A DNA stretch of 64,000 bases from Prionace glauca (lineage: Eukaryota > Chordata > Chondrichthyes > Carcharhiniformes > Carcharhinidae): positions 45,616,206-45,680,205 of the forward strand of contig CM075731.1 of the NCBI GenBank assembly GCA_037974335.1, written 5' to 3'. Shown piece after piece: positions 35,481-46,939 of the stretch. A program made the position numbers and the translations under genes. Positions within the stretch are counted from its first letter, which is position 1, and the number at the start of each line of letters is the position of its first letter. The notes under the pieces were generated by a model that had not been told where the DNA came from, did not search any database, and saw only the letters and a program-made list of their open reading frames with translations.

Positions 35481-36519
35481 TAAAAATGGCAGCCCAGTCT
35501 CTCAACAGCGGGGATGACTGGTGGGATGCTCAAAATAAATTTATTAGCATCTTTCAGGTAGCATTGCGATGTTGCTTTTTATCTGAAGTGTTATTCAAGT
35601 GTATTGTCAGGGATTGGGGTGCTCTTTTGTAGGAAGGCACGTACTTGTGCTCAGAAGAAGACCAGATGAATAATATTAGCATTTGTTAAGGGGACTTATC
35701 TTCAGCACAGAACTGCCAATATTCCCCATCCCCAAGGTTAAAGGACTATTCGTATTCAGTAATAAGGACAGGTGAAAAAATTCCTTTTATTCAAAAGCAA
35801 AAATAAAATGGTTTCATGGCAATACTTGTCTGTCCCTCAGGATAGAAAATGTAACAAAATGGTGACTTTGAAAATCGAAACACCAGGTTTTACACCAAAT
35901 GCTATTGGGAAATTTAAGTCTCTGACATTTTAATAAAATTTATATTCCTGTGCCCTTTTTAAGTGGAAATACCATGGAACCCTAATAATCTAAGTATAAA
36001 TATAACAAAGTCCTGTATATCCCAAGTTAGTGTCAGAACTCCCTCTTTGCTATCTCTCTAACTGTCTCTAACTGGTTGCATACTTTTAAGGAGTTTTCAA
36101 CACGTACTGTTGGGCCTTTTCTCTCAGCTTGAAATTTATTAATTAAATTTGATCATTCTACATTCATTGCAGAAGAACTTTCATTTTATAGATTTAAAAT
36201 ACATATTAGCACATTGTATTTGCGACTGAGATAAAGTTAGCAGTCTTTCACTTGTGTGAAGGTATTTTGGCAAAATGGTTGTTGGAAATATCAAACCTTT
36301 TCTTGTTGGACATAATACTGAAACAGTTCTATCTTTAATCTGGCTCTGACTGACATTAAAGCTAGCATTATATTGCTTCCAAAAATCCAACCCTTGTATG
36401 TGCCTGCTTCTACCTCTCTTTACTCTTCAAGACACTCTATGAAACCTATCACATTGATCAAGCTTTTGGTTATCTGCTTTGATACTTCTTTACCCTAGAA
36501 TGGTCACAACGCAGAAAGA

Positions 36520-37890
36520 TGTTATTCAGTGCATTGTATCCTCACTGCTTTTCTACAAGAGCAACTCCACCATTCCAGTCCCTGCGTTTTTGCTGTAGTT
36601 TGGTAATTTTGTTCTTTTCAGTTAATTATCCAATCCCTTTTCAAAGCCATGATCCACCTCTAAGGGAATGGATTCATTGTGTGGGGAAAAAAAACTTTCC
36701 TTCATGTCACCTTTGCTTCTTCTTTCATTCATCTTAAATCATTGTTTTGTGGTTCTTGATCCTATCACTAAGGAAACAGTTTCTTCTTATCCACTATGTG
36801 CAGTCCCCTCATGATTTTAAACAGCTCTGTCAAATCTCCGCTAAACTGTGCCTTCTTGAAAGAGAGCAGCAAGTCCCTGAACCCTGGAAACACTCTGTGC
36901 AAATCTTTTCCTGTGCCCTATCTAAGGCATTCACATTCTTAAGTGTAGTGCCCAGAAATGGACACAAATCTCAAATTGAGCTTGAATCAGCATTGAAAAA
37001 TATTCACCATAAGTTTCTTGCTTTTGCACTCCATGCCTCTATTTATAAACATAATTCCAAATATCTTATTAACAGCATTCTCAACCTGCCCTATCATCTT
37101 CAACACCTATATCCAGGTGTCTCTTTTTCTGCACTCACATTTGTAGTGTACTCTTTATTTTATATTACCTTTCCTTATTCTTCCTACTAAAATGTATCAC
37201 TTCATACTTCCCTGCAATAAATTTAATCTGCCATCTGCCTGTTTTACCATGTCCTTCTGAAGTCTATCACTATCCCCCTCATGGTTCGCAATATTCCCAA
37301 TTTTGTATCATTTATAAATTTTGAAATATTGCCCCTCACACCCAAGCCAAGTTCATCAATATAGATCAAGAAAGCAATGGTCTAATACTGATCCTTGGGG
37401 AAGCCCAGTATATACCTTCCTTCAATCTAAAAAAACAATTGTTGCCACTGCTGTTGTTTCCTGTCACTCACTGAACTTCAAATTCATGCTGTCACTGTTC
37501 CTTTTATTCTCCGGACTTTAACTTTGCCAACAACTCATCTATGTGGCACTTTATCAATCGGCTTTTGAAAGTCCATGTACATCACATCAACCCCATTACC
37601 CAATTGACTCTTTCTGTTACACCATCAAACATCTCAAATCAAGCTAGTTCAATACATTTAATCTTGAACAAATCCATACTTGTTTTTCTTTAATCCAAGT
37701 GATAATTAATTTTGTCCCAGGTTATTGTCTCCAAAACCTTCCCCACTATCAAAGTTAAACTAACTGGCCTGTATTTGCTGGACTATCTTTAAACTCTTTT
37801 TAAATCCTGAGTGCAACATTTGCAATTTTGCAATCCTCTGGCACCTATTTCTAAAGCGGATGGGAAGTTTATGACCAATGCCTCCATGAT
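36520..37890 (-). mobile_element. Old LINE reverse-transcriptase region, antisense
   Basis: Read on the minus strand, the region near 37385-37415 gives LGLPQGSVL, the RT block usually written VPQGSVLGP. The region near 37525-37580 gives FQKPIDKVPH, like DFQKAFDKVPH. Around 37700-37760 the wording matches the block before motif A. This is the same broad clade as the LINE at 38758-40033 but far more degraded. Confidence 0.75.
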
Positions 37891-38935
37891 TGCCACACTT
37901 ACTTCACTCAGTATCGTCAGATGCATTTGATGGAGTCGTAGTGACTTGTATAGCACAAGGTCAAATCTTATTTACTGTTGCTCATGTGCAGCACCGTAGG
38001 AAGTTTTACCACACGAATGATACTATATAAGTATCAGGGCTGCAGAGTTTGGTTATGTAGTACTAGTGATTTTGGAACTCTGAATTCTGGTTTTATTAGC
38101 AAATTACATCCATGGCATTTCTGCACACAGCCGGTGTGATGTGTATGAAATTCCAATTTGTTAAGTACAATAAGGAGTGTAAGTAAGATAGAAATATGCA
38201 GACTAGACAGATTATGATGTTGGCCAGCATCTGACACCGATTTAGCAATAGATGTGCCATCTTAGACCTTGCTATTCTTATTAATGCCCTCTTTGAAACA
38301 CATTGAGATACCCCATCAATGTAACTTACAGATCATTAACGTCTTACAGGTCAATTGCTGCTGGCTGATCAAATTTCTGGAAGTGCTAAGTGGTGTTGCA
38401 CATGGGGCGAATATTACTGTTAACTGCAAGGGCTCTGAGTACACCACATCATGGGCAATAGTAGCAGTTTCCTTGGGTTGGAACATGAAGGGAGATGGTG
38501 CAGAAACAGCAATTGAGAAGACAAGCCATATGGAGAGGGAGGAGGGAAGGAAAGAAGCAAGAGGTATTTACACACCTGCAATCCTCCCGAGCCCTCATCC
38601 TAACTCTAGTTATGATGTGGAGGTGCCAGCGTTGGACTGGGGTGGGCATGGTAAGAAATCTCACAACACCAGTCTATTTCTCCACTCACCTGATGAAGGA
38701 GCAGCGCTCTGAAAGCTTGTGATTCCAGATAAACCTGTTGGACTTTAACCTGGTGTTAACAAAGAACAAAGAACAATCCAGCACGGGAAACAGGCCCTTC
38801 GGCCCAACGAGCCCGCGCCGCCACATCACCCTGCACCTATTCTACCCTGCATATCTACGAATGGAACCCTACTCAGTCAGATTCAGGGAAGAAATAGTGT
38901 CAATTTGGTAAAAACCGATTAGCCTGAGAGCACAT

Positions 38936-39082
38936 CTTTGGGGTGTGGGAGGAAACCGGAGCACCCGGAGGAAACCCACGCAACCACAGGGAGAATGCGC
39001 AAACTCCCACAGACACAGGCCCAAATCCATGTGCCTGCACAGCCAGCAGTGCTAGTCACTGAGCTGTTGCGGCGCCCATCTA
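38936..39082 (-). mobile_element. SINE-like segment within the LINE 3' UTR
   Basis: The minus strand reads ggcgccgcaacagctcagtg, ctagcactgctggctgtgca, gtgggagtttgcgcattctc, gggtttcctccgggtgctcc and cctcccacaccccaaagatg. Head and core match the SINE at 56498. No separate target-site duplication is obvious around it. Confidence 0.75.
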
Positions 39083-39275
39083 CCGGTCCAGGATCAAGCA
39101 CACACACCGACACGAAGTTCTAGGCCACTCCTGGAACTTCCAAGAGCAGCCCAGGCACGACCTGCCGTGTGAATGCCCCTCGTTTGACACGAGGTGAACC
39201 TCCACCTGTGGAATAAAGTCAAAAATATTAATCTTACAGCCTGCCTTTCCGGTGTCTCCCGAGGTTTAACCCTAT

Positions 39276-40022
39276 TTAATATCCCCTACCATATCCCTCC
39301 ATTCTCGTTTCACTCATGTGCCTATCTAACTGCATCTTAAACGAGTCCAATGTTCCTGCCTCCACCACCCTACTCGGTAGCGCGTTCCAGACCCCTACAA
39401 CTCTCTGCGTAAAGAACCTTCTTCTCACCTCCAAATTATACCTCTCCCCCCTCACCCTTAAATGATGACCTCTCGTGTTTGTATCTAGTCTAGGGAGCAG
39501 TCTCTCACTATTAACTCTATCCATTCCCTTCATTATCTTATATACTTCTATCATGTCCCCTCTCAATCTCCGCCTTTCCAAGGAGAATAGTCCCAGTTTC
39601 TTCAACCTCTCCTCGTAACCCAGTCCCCCCATGCCAGGCAACATCCTGGTAAACCTCCTCTGCACCCTTTCCAGAGACTCCACGTCCTTCCGGTAGTAAG
39701 GTGACCAGAACTGGACGCAGTACTCCAAATGCGGTCTAACCAACGTTCTGTACAACTGAAGCATTAGACAGCAGCTTTTATACTCTATGCCCCTTCCTAT
39801 AAAGGCCAACATCCCATAAGCCTTCCTAACGACCTTCTCCACTTGTGATGCAACCTTCATGGATTTGTGAACCTGCACTCCCAGGTCCCTCTGTATGTCA
39901 ATACTCCTAATCGGCCTCCCTTTAATCTCATAGCTCCTCTCTGCATTATTCCGTCCAAAATGCATCACCTCGCATTTGTCAGGATTAAATGCCATCTGCC
40001 ACCTATCTGCCCACTGCACCAA
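39276..40022 (-). pseudogene. LINE ORF2 fragment: reverse transcriptase C-terminal part
   Basis: 248 residues, starting WADRWQMAFNPDKCEVMHFG and including RDLGVQVHKSMKVASQVEK, LYRTLVRPHLEYCVQFWSPY and RRLRGDMIEVYKIMKGMD. This is the thumb and C-terminal region of a CR1-type non-LTR reverse transcriptase. The catalytic FADD box and endonuclease are missing because the copy is 5' truncated. The first Met is internal, not a real start. The fully open frame argues for a recent insertion. Not a host gene. Confidence 0.88.
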
Positions 40023-40747
40023 CCTATCTATATCCTGGTGTTGTGAGACTTCTTACTGTAACTCTAGCTAAGTCTGGGTCAGGTGTCTACAATTTACCAA
40101 GGAGATGGCCAAAGAACACTACTTTTTCTTGGGAACTAGACCTGAAGTTTTTGAGCAGGGTGAAGACAACATTGTCAGTGTCTATAATGGTGACTGTGGC
40201 ACTTAGTTTTTCCACAACCAGCTCTGTCCAAGCTGGAAAAAAAATGACATGGCTAACACCTGATTCACCTTCCAGTGATGGATGGGAGAGGTGATGGTGC
40301 TTCTGTCTGCCAGAAGACAGGACTTCATTGTGTTTCTCTGAACAGTGAGAAGCAGGAGGAGCATGTATCTTGCTTTGGAAGGAAAGCGGGCTTCTCTTTG
40401 GCGCAGGCTGCCATCTGCTGCATACATGTGGCTTTAGGGACATTATGTTTGGATTTTCATCAGGCAGGCAGTGGGAGTTGAAGAAATTCCCGACTTGGTT
40501 CACCTAGGAGAAATTGCCCAAAAAGATGGGTCTTAATTGTGGAATTGTGACTGTGGTTGAGCTGTAATCAGATCAGCTGACCTGGGAATGTTTGAAGGCA
40601 GCCCAGGTGATCCAACAGCCTAATGGATTTTGAGGTTTTTAACCAAGCATTCATAATAAGGGCTTGGCTGAGAGCCCAGCAATCTTATTAGACTGTTAAA
40701 GCACCTGACCTTTCGAAGAAAACATTGCCATGATTCATTGAAAACCT

Positions 40748-40851
40748 GGTCTGACTCCATGAAATTTTGCCACGATTCATTAAAAACCTGGTCTGACTCC
40801 ATGAAATAGGCATGGTCTGACTCCATGAAATAGGCATGGTCTGACTCCATG
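40748..40851 (+). repeat. Small tandem repeat, 24-nt unit
   Basis: The 14-mer ggtctgactccatg starts at 40748, 40790, 40814 and 40838, spaced 42, 24 and 24 nt. Each copy can form a small hairpin because catgg and ccatg are inverse. Confidence 0.85.
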
Positions 40852-43059
40852 CCTATTCTCACAATGGAATTGGCCAGGTCAGCAGTACAGGAAATAGACT
40901 TCAAAACTCTGGGAATGGGGTCAGGAATTCCCGAATCAGGTCTGGCCACCATTTCTAAAGGACTTCTACATCATCCTGACTGGGTGAAAATCCAAGCCTA
41001 CATTTCCAACTGTGAGCTATTCCAAAACCATAAACTCAGGGGTTGTATGCCATGCTTAGCACATCATGTCGCTGAATGCCTACTGTCCTGGAAATAGTCA
41101 TGTTGCATTTATTCTATGCCAGTTGCAACTGTCTTTCAGCCATAAGGTCAAAACATAGGTGGGCAACATGAGTTACCTACTTTATACCTGGCTAATGAAA
41201 CCCCTTTACAAACTAACCACATATAGCAAGCATGCTACCATGGGAAACATCATTGGGCAGAAGAAGGAGTGCTGGAGCATTGGGTATGCTGTCTAGATTA
41301 CTGTGAAGGTGCCCCCCACGATTGACCAGAGCGAGTATCCATTTTGTAACGGATGGTTGCATACCTTATAACTTGGTCATCATGATAGCACAACTCTTGC
41401 CACCAAGAATATGGCAAGTACTTCAGAAAGAGAAGCAAGAGGACAGAATGGACTGTGTATGAACATGTATTTCAACTTCAGTTCTTGTGAATAATGCCAC
41501 AAATCTTAATTTTTATAACAAGACACCCAAATACTCCACAAAATATTCAGCTAATTACTTTTGTGCATTTCCTTTATGCCTGCCTTCTATGTCCCCATGA
41601 CTATCCTAGTGCTTCAGTATGGTATTACCTCAGTGACGGTTGCATGAGCGATGGAAGGTAGGAAATTGCAAACAACCTTGGAGGGCAGTTTTTAGCAGCT
41701 CTGGGCCATGGTTCAGACTGCACTGCCTCAGCAATCTGGGCTGACTGGCTTACAAGGCAGCAGCAAGAGCACTGGCAGGCTGACAGCAATAGAAGTATAA
41801 ATGCTATCATCCTGAGGGAGTATAGCACTTGTATACTCCCAAGCTATCACTGCTACACCACCTCAGCAATCAAGTAAGCTTCTGGAGGATATATTGCCAG
41901 ACAGTGAGACTCTGCAACCCCCTTGAGCACTGCTGCCTGCAGCCATGTTGGCAGCACTCTGAGCCTGCATGGCACCAAATTGGACTTGTTCGGCAATAAG
42001 CTGAGATTTCATAACTTCAGTTTGAATTTCCACTGTCGTACTGACATGTTGGGGGCTTCTGTTTTGCTGCAATGGAAGTCAAAGCATCAGACATCGGACT
42101 ATGGTTGGGTCTAGAATGTTCTCATGGAATTTGCCACTACTTCCACAATGGAAAGAATGGGCTTCAAGCTCTGCACAAAACTCATGCCAAGTTGGAGTCA
42201 TACTTCTGCATATTTCTTAAGGGGTGGCAGCCTTCCTGGCAGGTCTGCTAGTGCTTCAAGCATTTCTTTCTGCGTGCCAGCTAGCCTTGTTGGATGAGGG
42301 TGAAGCATGACTTGAGAAGCTGGGCCATCAGGAGGAACATAATGTCATCCTCAGTGGATTAAACCCTGCCACAGGCCCCTGCTTCAGTAACAACTCTTCC
42401 ACTGGTGGCAAGCACTGTCTCCTCCATGGAGATTAGCACATGCAGTCTTCCCACACTCTCTTCTCACCCCACCCTGGCAGGTGCCACCTTGTCCTAAGGA
42501 GAGAGTAGGAAGTGTATCATTGAGTGTGGTGCAAAGTGTTTGGATGTTGTCTATGCCACAGTTGAACAGCTGGCAGAATGCACAAGTTGTGAGATGCAAG
42601 TTTGCATCTGCAAGCTGCACAGTCACTTGGAAATATTTAGTTGTAACTCTCAGGCTGTGCTGCACTTCAACCTGTGCTATGCTAAAAATTTGCAGTTCTT
42701 CCTCTTGGTTAGCTAGCACTTAACGTGTGGATTTCTTCTATCTTTATAGTGTGGTTCTCTAACTCCACTTCTTTTGTTGTTTTTGCTGCTGGGTGTTCCC
42801 ATTGTTTCTACAGAGTACCACTTTCTGCCCTTCCTTCTTTTACATAATCAGTTCATATCCTTAATCAATTTTTATAAGCTGTATATATATTTCAGCTGCA
42901 TTATTTCAAATTATAAGCACTGCACAGTTACATTATTTGAATTTAATTGTGATACTTTTAAGTTAATGCTGTAGCTTATTAAGTTGAAGTTTGTTTGTGA
43001 GATTACAACCAATTCGCAACATTTTGGTGAAACTGCATTTTTTTAAAAAATACATTTAG

Positions 43060-43248
43060 ATATGAAGGTTACATGGTATAGTAAGCAGAAGGAGATCAAA
43101 CAATCGCGATTCTTCAAGATGGTTCAGTTTGAAGATACCTACCAACTGGAAGTTGCTGAAGCATACCCGGAGGATGAAGGAATGTATAAATGTGTAGCAT
43201 CCAACTCCGCTGGAGAGGTGTCGTGCACTGCTAACTTAAAACTGGAAG
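43060..43248 (+). CDS. ttn: Exon: remainder of Ig I15
   Basis: DMKVTWYSKQKEIKQSRFFK, then EDTYQLEVAEAYPEDEGMYK and CVASNSAGEVSC complete I15, close to human DLKVSWYSKDKKIKPSRFFR. It adds a canonical Cys where human has Phe (YTFVASN). Phase 1-1. Confidence 0.97.
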
Positions 43249-44771
43249 GTAAATTAATGCATTCTTTATTTTGGCTTTATATGCTACATATTACATTATT
43301 TTTACATTTCTCTTTTCCTGGAATGAATTTTGAAGCATATTCCTGCCTGTGGTTATTTCCATTGTTTGGTAATGGTTGACATTGCCTGTGGCATTCATTT
43401 TTACACTTTAGCACCATTGGGCCAGCAAGCGTGTTCACTTTTTACGAAAGCATGTGCATTTTGTGCTTGCATTGCTGAACACCATTCCACCTTGTCTCTG
43501 TATCTGCCATTGGTTGAAGCATTTTCATCCGTAATAGACTTCATCAAGCAACTCATCTAGTCTACATTTGTTTCCAAACTTGTAATAACTCATGGCCAGT
43601 TCTTTCATCCGCCTCTAAGGTAAACAACTGAGGCTACCAGCTGTGCACTGTGGAATGCCACTATAACACGATTATACTTACTAAAATAAATTTCTTTTGT
43701 AAACAACATAATATGTTACAACTGTAAATTTATTCAGCAATAAAACATTGTACTTCATCATTTTGTTTGGATTTTCTTGTTAGATCTCCTCTTGCAGTGG
43801 CTTCAATTTTAAGATATTTTCAGTAAACTATAAAATAAGATGAAAGTTTTCATCAAATGCACCCAACTACCTCAACCATACAAAGGCACACTAATTTTTA
43901 AATGACAAGTATGTGCCTTGACTTTTAACTTATAATGCCAGTCATACAGTGCAAAACCTGATTTCCTTTCCAGGATATAGAAAGGTCGATTACATCAAAG
44001 ACATCATATGTCTACGTTTGGCTCTTCTGAAGAAGCAACATGAGTCCAAATGCCTTTCTTTAGTGTGTGCATTTTAAGTAGGCAAGTGCACATTGGGCCG
44101 GCAAGCATATTATATGCAATAGTGTCTGTTGGTCCCAAACCAAAGATCCAAGGATTGCATATGGACAGTTAATCAAGCCAAGAAACGTTCTGGTGCTTCA
44201 TTTTGATAGTCTAAGAACAACAGTATACTTATTACTGATGCAAGATAAAATTAGGATTTCCTTGGTATAGTTCTTGTTAACTTTGCAATTTCAGCATAGT
44301 GCAGCCCACATTGGGCAATATAAATATGGAAAGCATAAATAAACTATACTGGCAAAAAAAATCTAATAGTGCTCTACTTACAGTAAACAATTTACCCTCT
44401 GACTAGATATTTGCTGTAATCCTTCCAAATAGTATTTTTTTGATTTTGCACTTCATATCACCTCATGTTTCTAAAATCTGATTCCTTTAACACACAATTT
44501 AGAAGCCTTTCATCTTCATCTTCATCTGGAACATTTGCAAGAGAAGAACTAAATCTTCATTTTGTTCAATGAATGCCATTTTCTCCCATGGAATTTTGCA
44601 GATTTTATTGAGGAAAAGGAATTGGGAGTTTTTCTCAATCAAGTGAATTGCACCTCTTTAGCATGTGGTGAGCATGCTGGGTTGCCCGTTGGACAACATG
44701 ACCTGTTGCTTTGATTATTTTGTCAGTCATGATTTAATATCATGATTAATACTTTGTCTTTTGTTACTCAG
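43249..44771 (+). other. ttn: Intron, 1.5 kb
   Basis: AT-rich; nothing recognisable. Confidence 0.8.
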
Positions 44772-45656
44772 ATTACAAAGTGCAAAGCATAGATAGTCAG
44801 AGCATAACAACTTCTGGAAAAGCTGTAGAGGAATCCATCGCTTCAAAGACTTTTGAAGTATCAGAAATGCATGTGGAGTCCCCTGTGACCTTAACGCATA
44901 CAAAGAACTATACCAAGGAAATCAGTTTGCAGCAAGAACATACATACAGTGTTCAGACATTTGAAAGTATTTCCATGAGTTCATCAAGCAAAACAGTTTC
45001 CTCTGGAAGTTGGGAAGAATGCCAAAAAGTTGCCAAGACGGAAACAGTTAGAAGTGGCTGTCAAAGTTCGCCAAAAATCTTGCAAGATCTGAATGATGTC
45101 ACAGTTTTGTTAGGTCAAACTGCATCTCTAAAATGTCAAATTCTAGCATTGCCAAGACCTGAAATAAAATGGTATAGAGAAGATCAAGAACTTGTGGAAG
45201 TTAAGAGAATTAAAATTGTTTCTATAACAGAAGATGAAGTTTTGACATCATCTGAATTAATTATAGAACAGATCCAAGAAGAAGACACAGGAATTTATAA
45301 ATGTAAAGCTACAAATCCTTTTGGCGAAGTTAAATGCAAAGCCGAAATAATTGTTACTGCAGCCAAACCTGCCCTTGAGGTTCCCCTGATTCTCCTTGAA
45401 CTTAGTGATCTAAAGGTGAAGGTTGGCCAGATGGCACAGTTCATCTGTTCTTTTAGCAGAGAATCTTTTACAGAGGTCAAATGGAGTCACGGAAGCACAA
45501 GACTGGAAGAATCACGAAGACTGAAGATTTCTCAGAATGGAAATGTTATGTCTCTCACTATCCTAAATGTGCACTTAGAGGATCAGGGACAGTACAGCTG
45601 TACTACAAGAAATGAAAGTGGTGAAAAGAAGACTACTGCTATACTAATTGTAGAAG
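44772..45656 (+). CDS. ttn: Exon: Ser-rich linker plus two Ig domains (novex-1/2 position)
   Basis: 885 nt (295 codons), phase 1-1. Residues about 1-95 are a Ser/Thr/Glu-rich linker (TFESISMSSSSKTVSSGS). Ig A: PKILQDLNDVTVLLGQTASL, IKWYREDQEL, DTGIYKCKATNPFGEV. Ig B: PLILLELSDLKVKVGQMAQF, EVKWSHGSTRL, DQGQYSCTTRNESGE. It stands between I15 and the short linker exon, where the alternatively used novex-1 and novex-2 exons lie in mammals. I could not prove which of the two it matches. The donor AAG|GTGGTT is weak, which fits optional use. Confidence 0.88.
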
Positions 45657-45947
45657 GTGGTTGTTTATTATTTTATTTACAAACAGCATCCTGATCCATA
45701 CACTTCATGTTTCTGTTCCAAAATAAGTTTGGTACCTTTTTAAGAAGATCCTAAATTTACTTATTAATAGTAAAATGTTCAGTTTAAAATGTTTAGCTAG
45801 TGATTTATACAAACCTTAACACTAGACAGACCAAGTCTGCATGAATTATTGCAAACGTTGCCTCTTGCTGTTATAATTTTTTCAAGTATTTACTTTGCTG
45901 AAATTATTAAATCAGTTAACATTTATCCTAATTTTATTCTTGCATAG

Positions 45948-46463
45948 CTGAAGAATCAAAACCCAAAACAGGTGCAAAAATTCCCACTGATAGCAGTTCA
46001 GATAGCACAATAACTGAACAAAGACCACATATCACACCTGATAGCACACCAGAAGTACAAAAGAAACCATCAAGTCCACCACCGTCTTCAACCAAAAGGC
46101 CAACTGGAAAAGAGAAGCTAAGAAGCCGAGACTACTATCCTGATGTGGTGCCCTTTGACGAATTGATAGACACTGGAGCCATAGCACCGATGTTCTTAGA
46201 AAAGCTACCTCCAGAAATCATTGTACAAGATGGAGAAGATGTTTTGTTGTTCTGCATCGTAAAAGGTGTACCATCACCTTGTGTACTTTGGCTGTGCAAC
46301 CAACGCATAGTGGAAGAATCTTCATTGTGTTCCATTAAACATGATGGGTTACTATGCAGTTTAAAAATGCAAAATGTCTGCCAAAGGCACAGTGGCACTT
46401 ATTCATGCAAAGCGGTTAACTCTGCTGGAGAAACAGCGTGCAACACTCGACTTAGAGTGACAG
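45948..46463 (+). CDS. ttn: Exon: Pro/Ser linker plus one Ig domain (novex-1/2 position)
   Basis: 516 nt (172 codons), phase 1-1. A linker with KKPSSPPPSSTKRPTGKEKL precedes an Ig: APMFLEKLPPEIIVQDGEDV, LFCIVKGVPSPCVLWLCNQ, HSGTYSCKAVNSAGETACN. The symmetric phase lets it be skipped. The donor CAG|GTTGGC is poor, again suggesting alternative use. Confidence 0.86.
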
Positions 46464-46891
46464 GTTGGCAATTGCATGCTTTGGTCCTTCCCAATGTGAC
46501 TTTATCATGCATCTCAGCACATCCTATGGAAAGATTCTTTGCAGAAAATCATCTTGTTGACCTGCGGATTATTGCATTCATTTTTCCTGAAATCAGATTA
46601 GGCATGTTGAGGCATGTTTGTTGTTTCGATACAGAGCAAAACAGAGAATGATTTTTTTTTACAAAACCCTGGATTGCCTGAATTATCTTTATGATTCAGT
46701 CAACCAGTTGCTTGGTAAATCCTTCTAGAAATCACAATTAGCGAATATATTTAATTTTTTGCATGTATGTTTTGTATGTCTTTGCATATTAAATGTATTT
46801 TGAGTTTCATTTTCCTTTTTGCATATTTTATTTTGTGGGGAAAAACAGTGATACATTCTTATAATTATATTCAATATTCATTTTCATACAG
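46464..46891 (+). other. ttn: Intron, 0.4 kb
   Basis: AT-rich; nothing recognisable. Confidence 0.85.
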
Positions 46892-46939
46892 AAAAGATTC
46901 AAGACAAGATTGAACAACAGATAGAAATGGAAGTGAGAG
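46892..46939 (+). CDS. ttn: Exon: 16-residue linker before novex-3/N2B
   Basis: EKIQDKIEQQIEMEVR matches human ESILHERIEQEIEMEMK, the short constitutive exon that precedes novex-3 and is spliced to N2B in full-length titin. 48 nt, phase 1-1. From here the transcript can continue to 48199 (short isoform) or to 61628 (long isoform). Confidence 0.93.

Larger units (their letters stand above)
38758..40033 (-). mobile_element. Young 5'-truncated LINE with SINE-like 3' UTR
   Basis: The insert is flanked by perfect 9-bp duplications cctggtgtt (38749-38757 and 40034-40042). Minus-strand order: RT C-terminal coding part (40022-39276, 248 residues without a stop), about 190 bp of 3' UTR, a segment with tRNA-like head and V-SINE core (39082-38936), then a tail gggccgaagggcctgtttcc ending in ttctttgttctttgtt repeats. 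It is truncated at its 5' end within RT and cannot move by itself. Confidence 0.88.
38610..40058 (+). mobile_element. Short inverted-end element, split by a LINE
   Basis: Left part 38610-38757: gatgtggaggtgccagcgtt, ggtaagaaatctcacaacac, then gattccagataaacctgttg. Right part 40043-40058: gtgagacttcttactg. The 5' words catggtaagaaatctcacaacaccag and the 3' words ctggtgttgtgagacttctta are inverse. A 9-bp duplication taactctag flanks the whole unit (38601-38609 and 40059-40067). Same family as 12988-13150. Probably a MITE; a 9-bp duplication would suit a Mutator-like origin but does not prove it. Confidence 0.75.
34688..43059 (+). other. ttn: Intron, 8.4 kb, transposon sink inside Ig I15
   Basis: The largest intron. 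It holds C and G runs (about 34950-34965, 35185-35200), G-rich sequence to 35480, an old antisense LINE (36520-37890), a nested element and young LINE (38601-40067), and a 24-nt tandem repeat (40748-40851). 41100-43050 has no feature I can name. Confidence 0.8.

Noticed and set aside
36747-37190. 147-codon plus ORF
   Set aside because: Antisense strand of an old LINE; meaningless frame.
38269-38712. 147-codon plus ORF
   Set aside because: Runs from unique intron sequence into the inverted-end repeat; no conserved protein.
39276-40022. 248-codon minus-strand ORF as a host gene
   Set aside because: Reverse transcriptase C-terminus of a 5'-truncated LINE with flanking target duplications.
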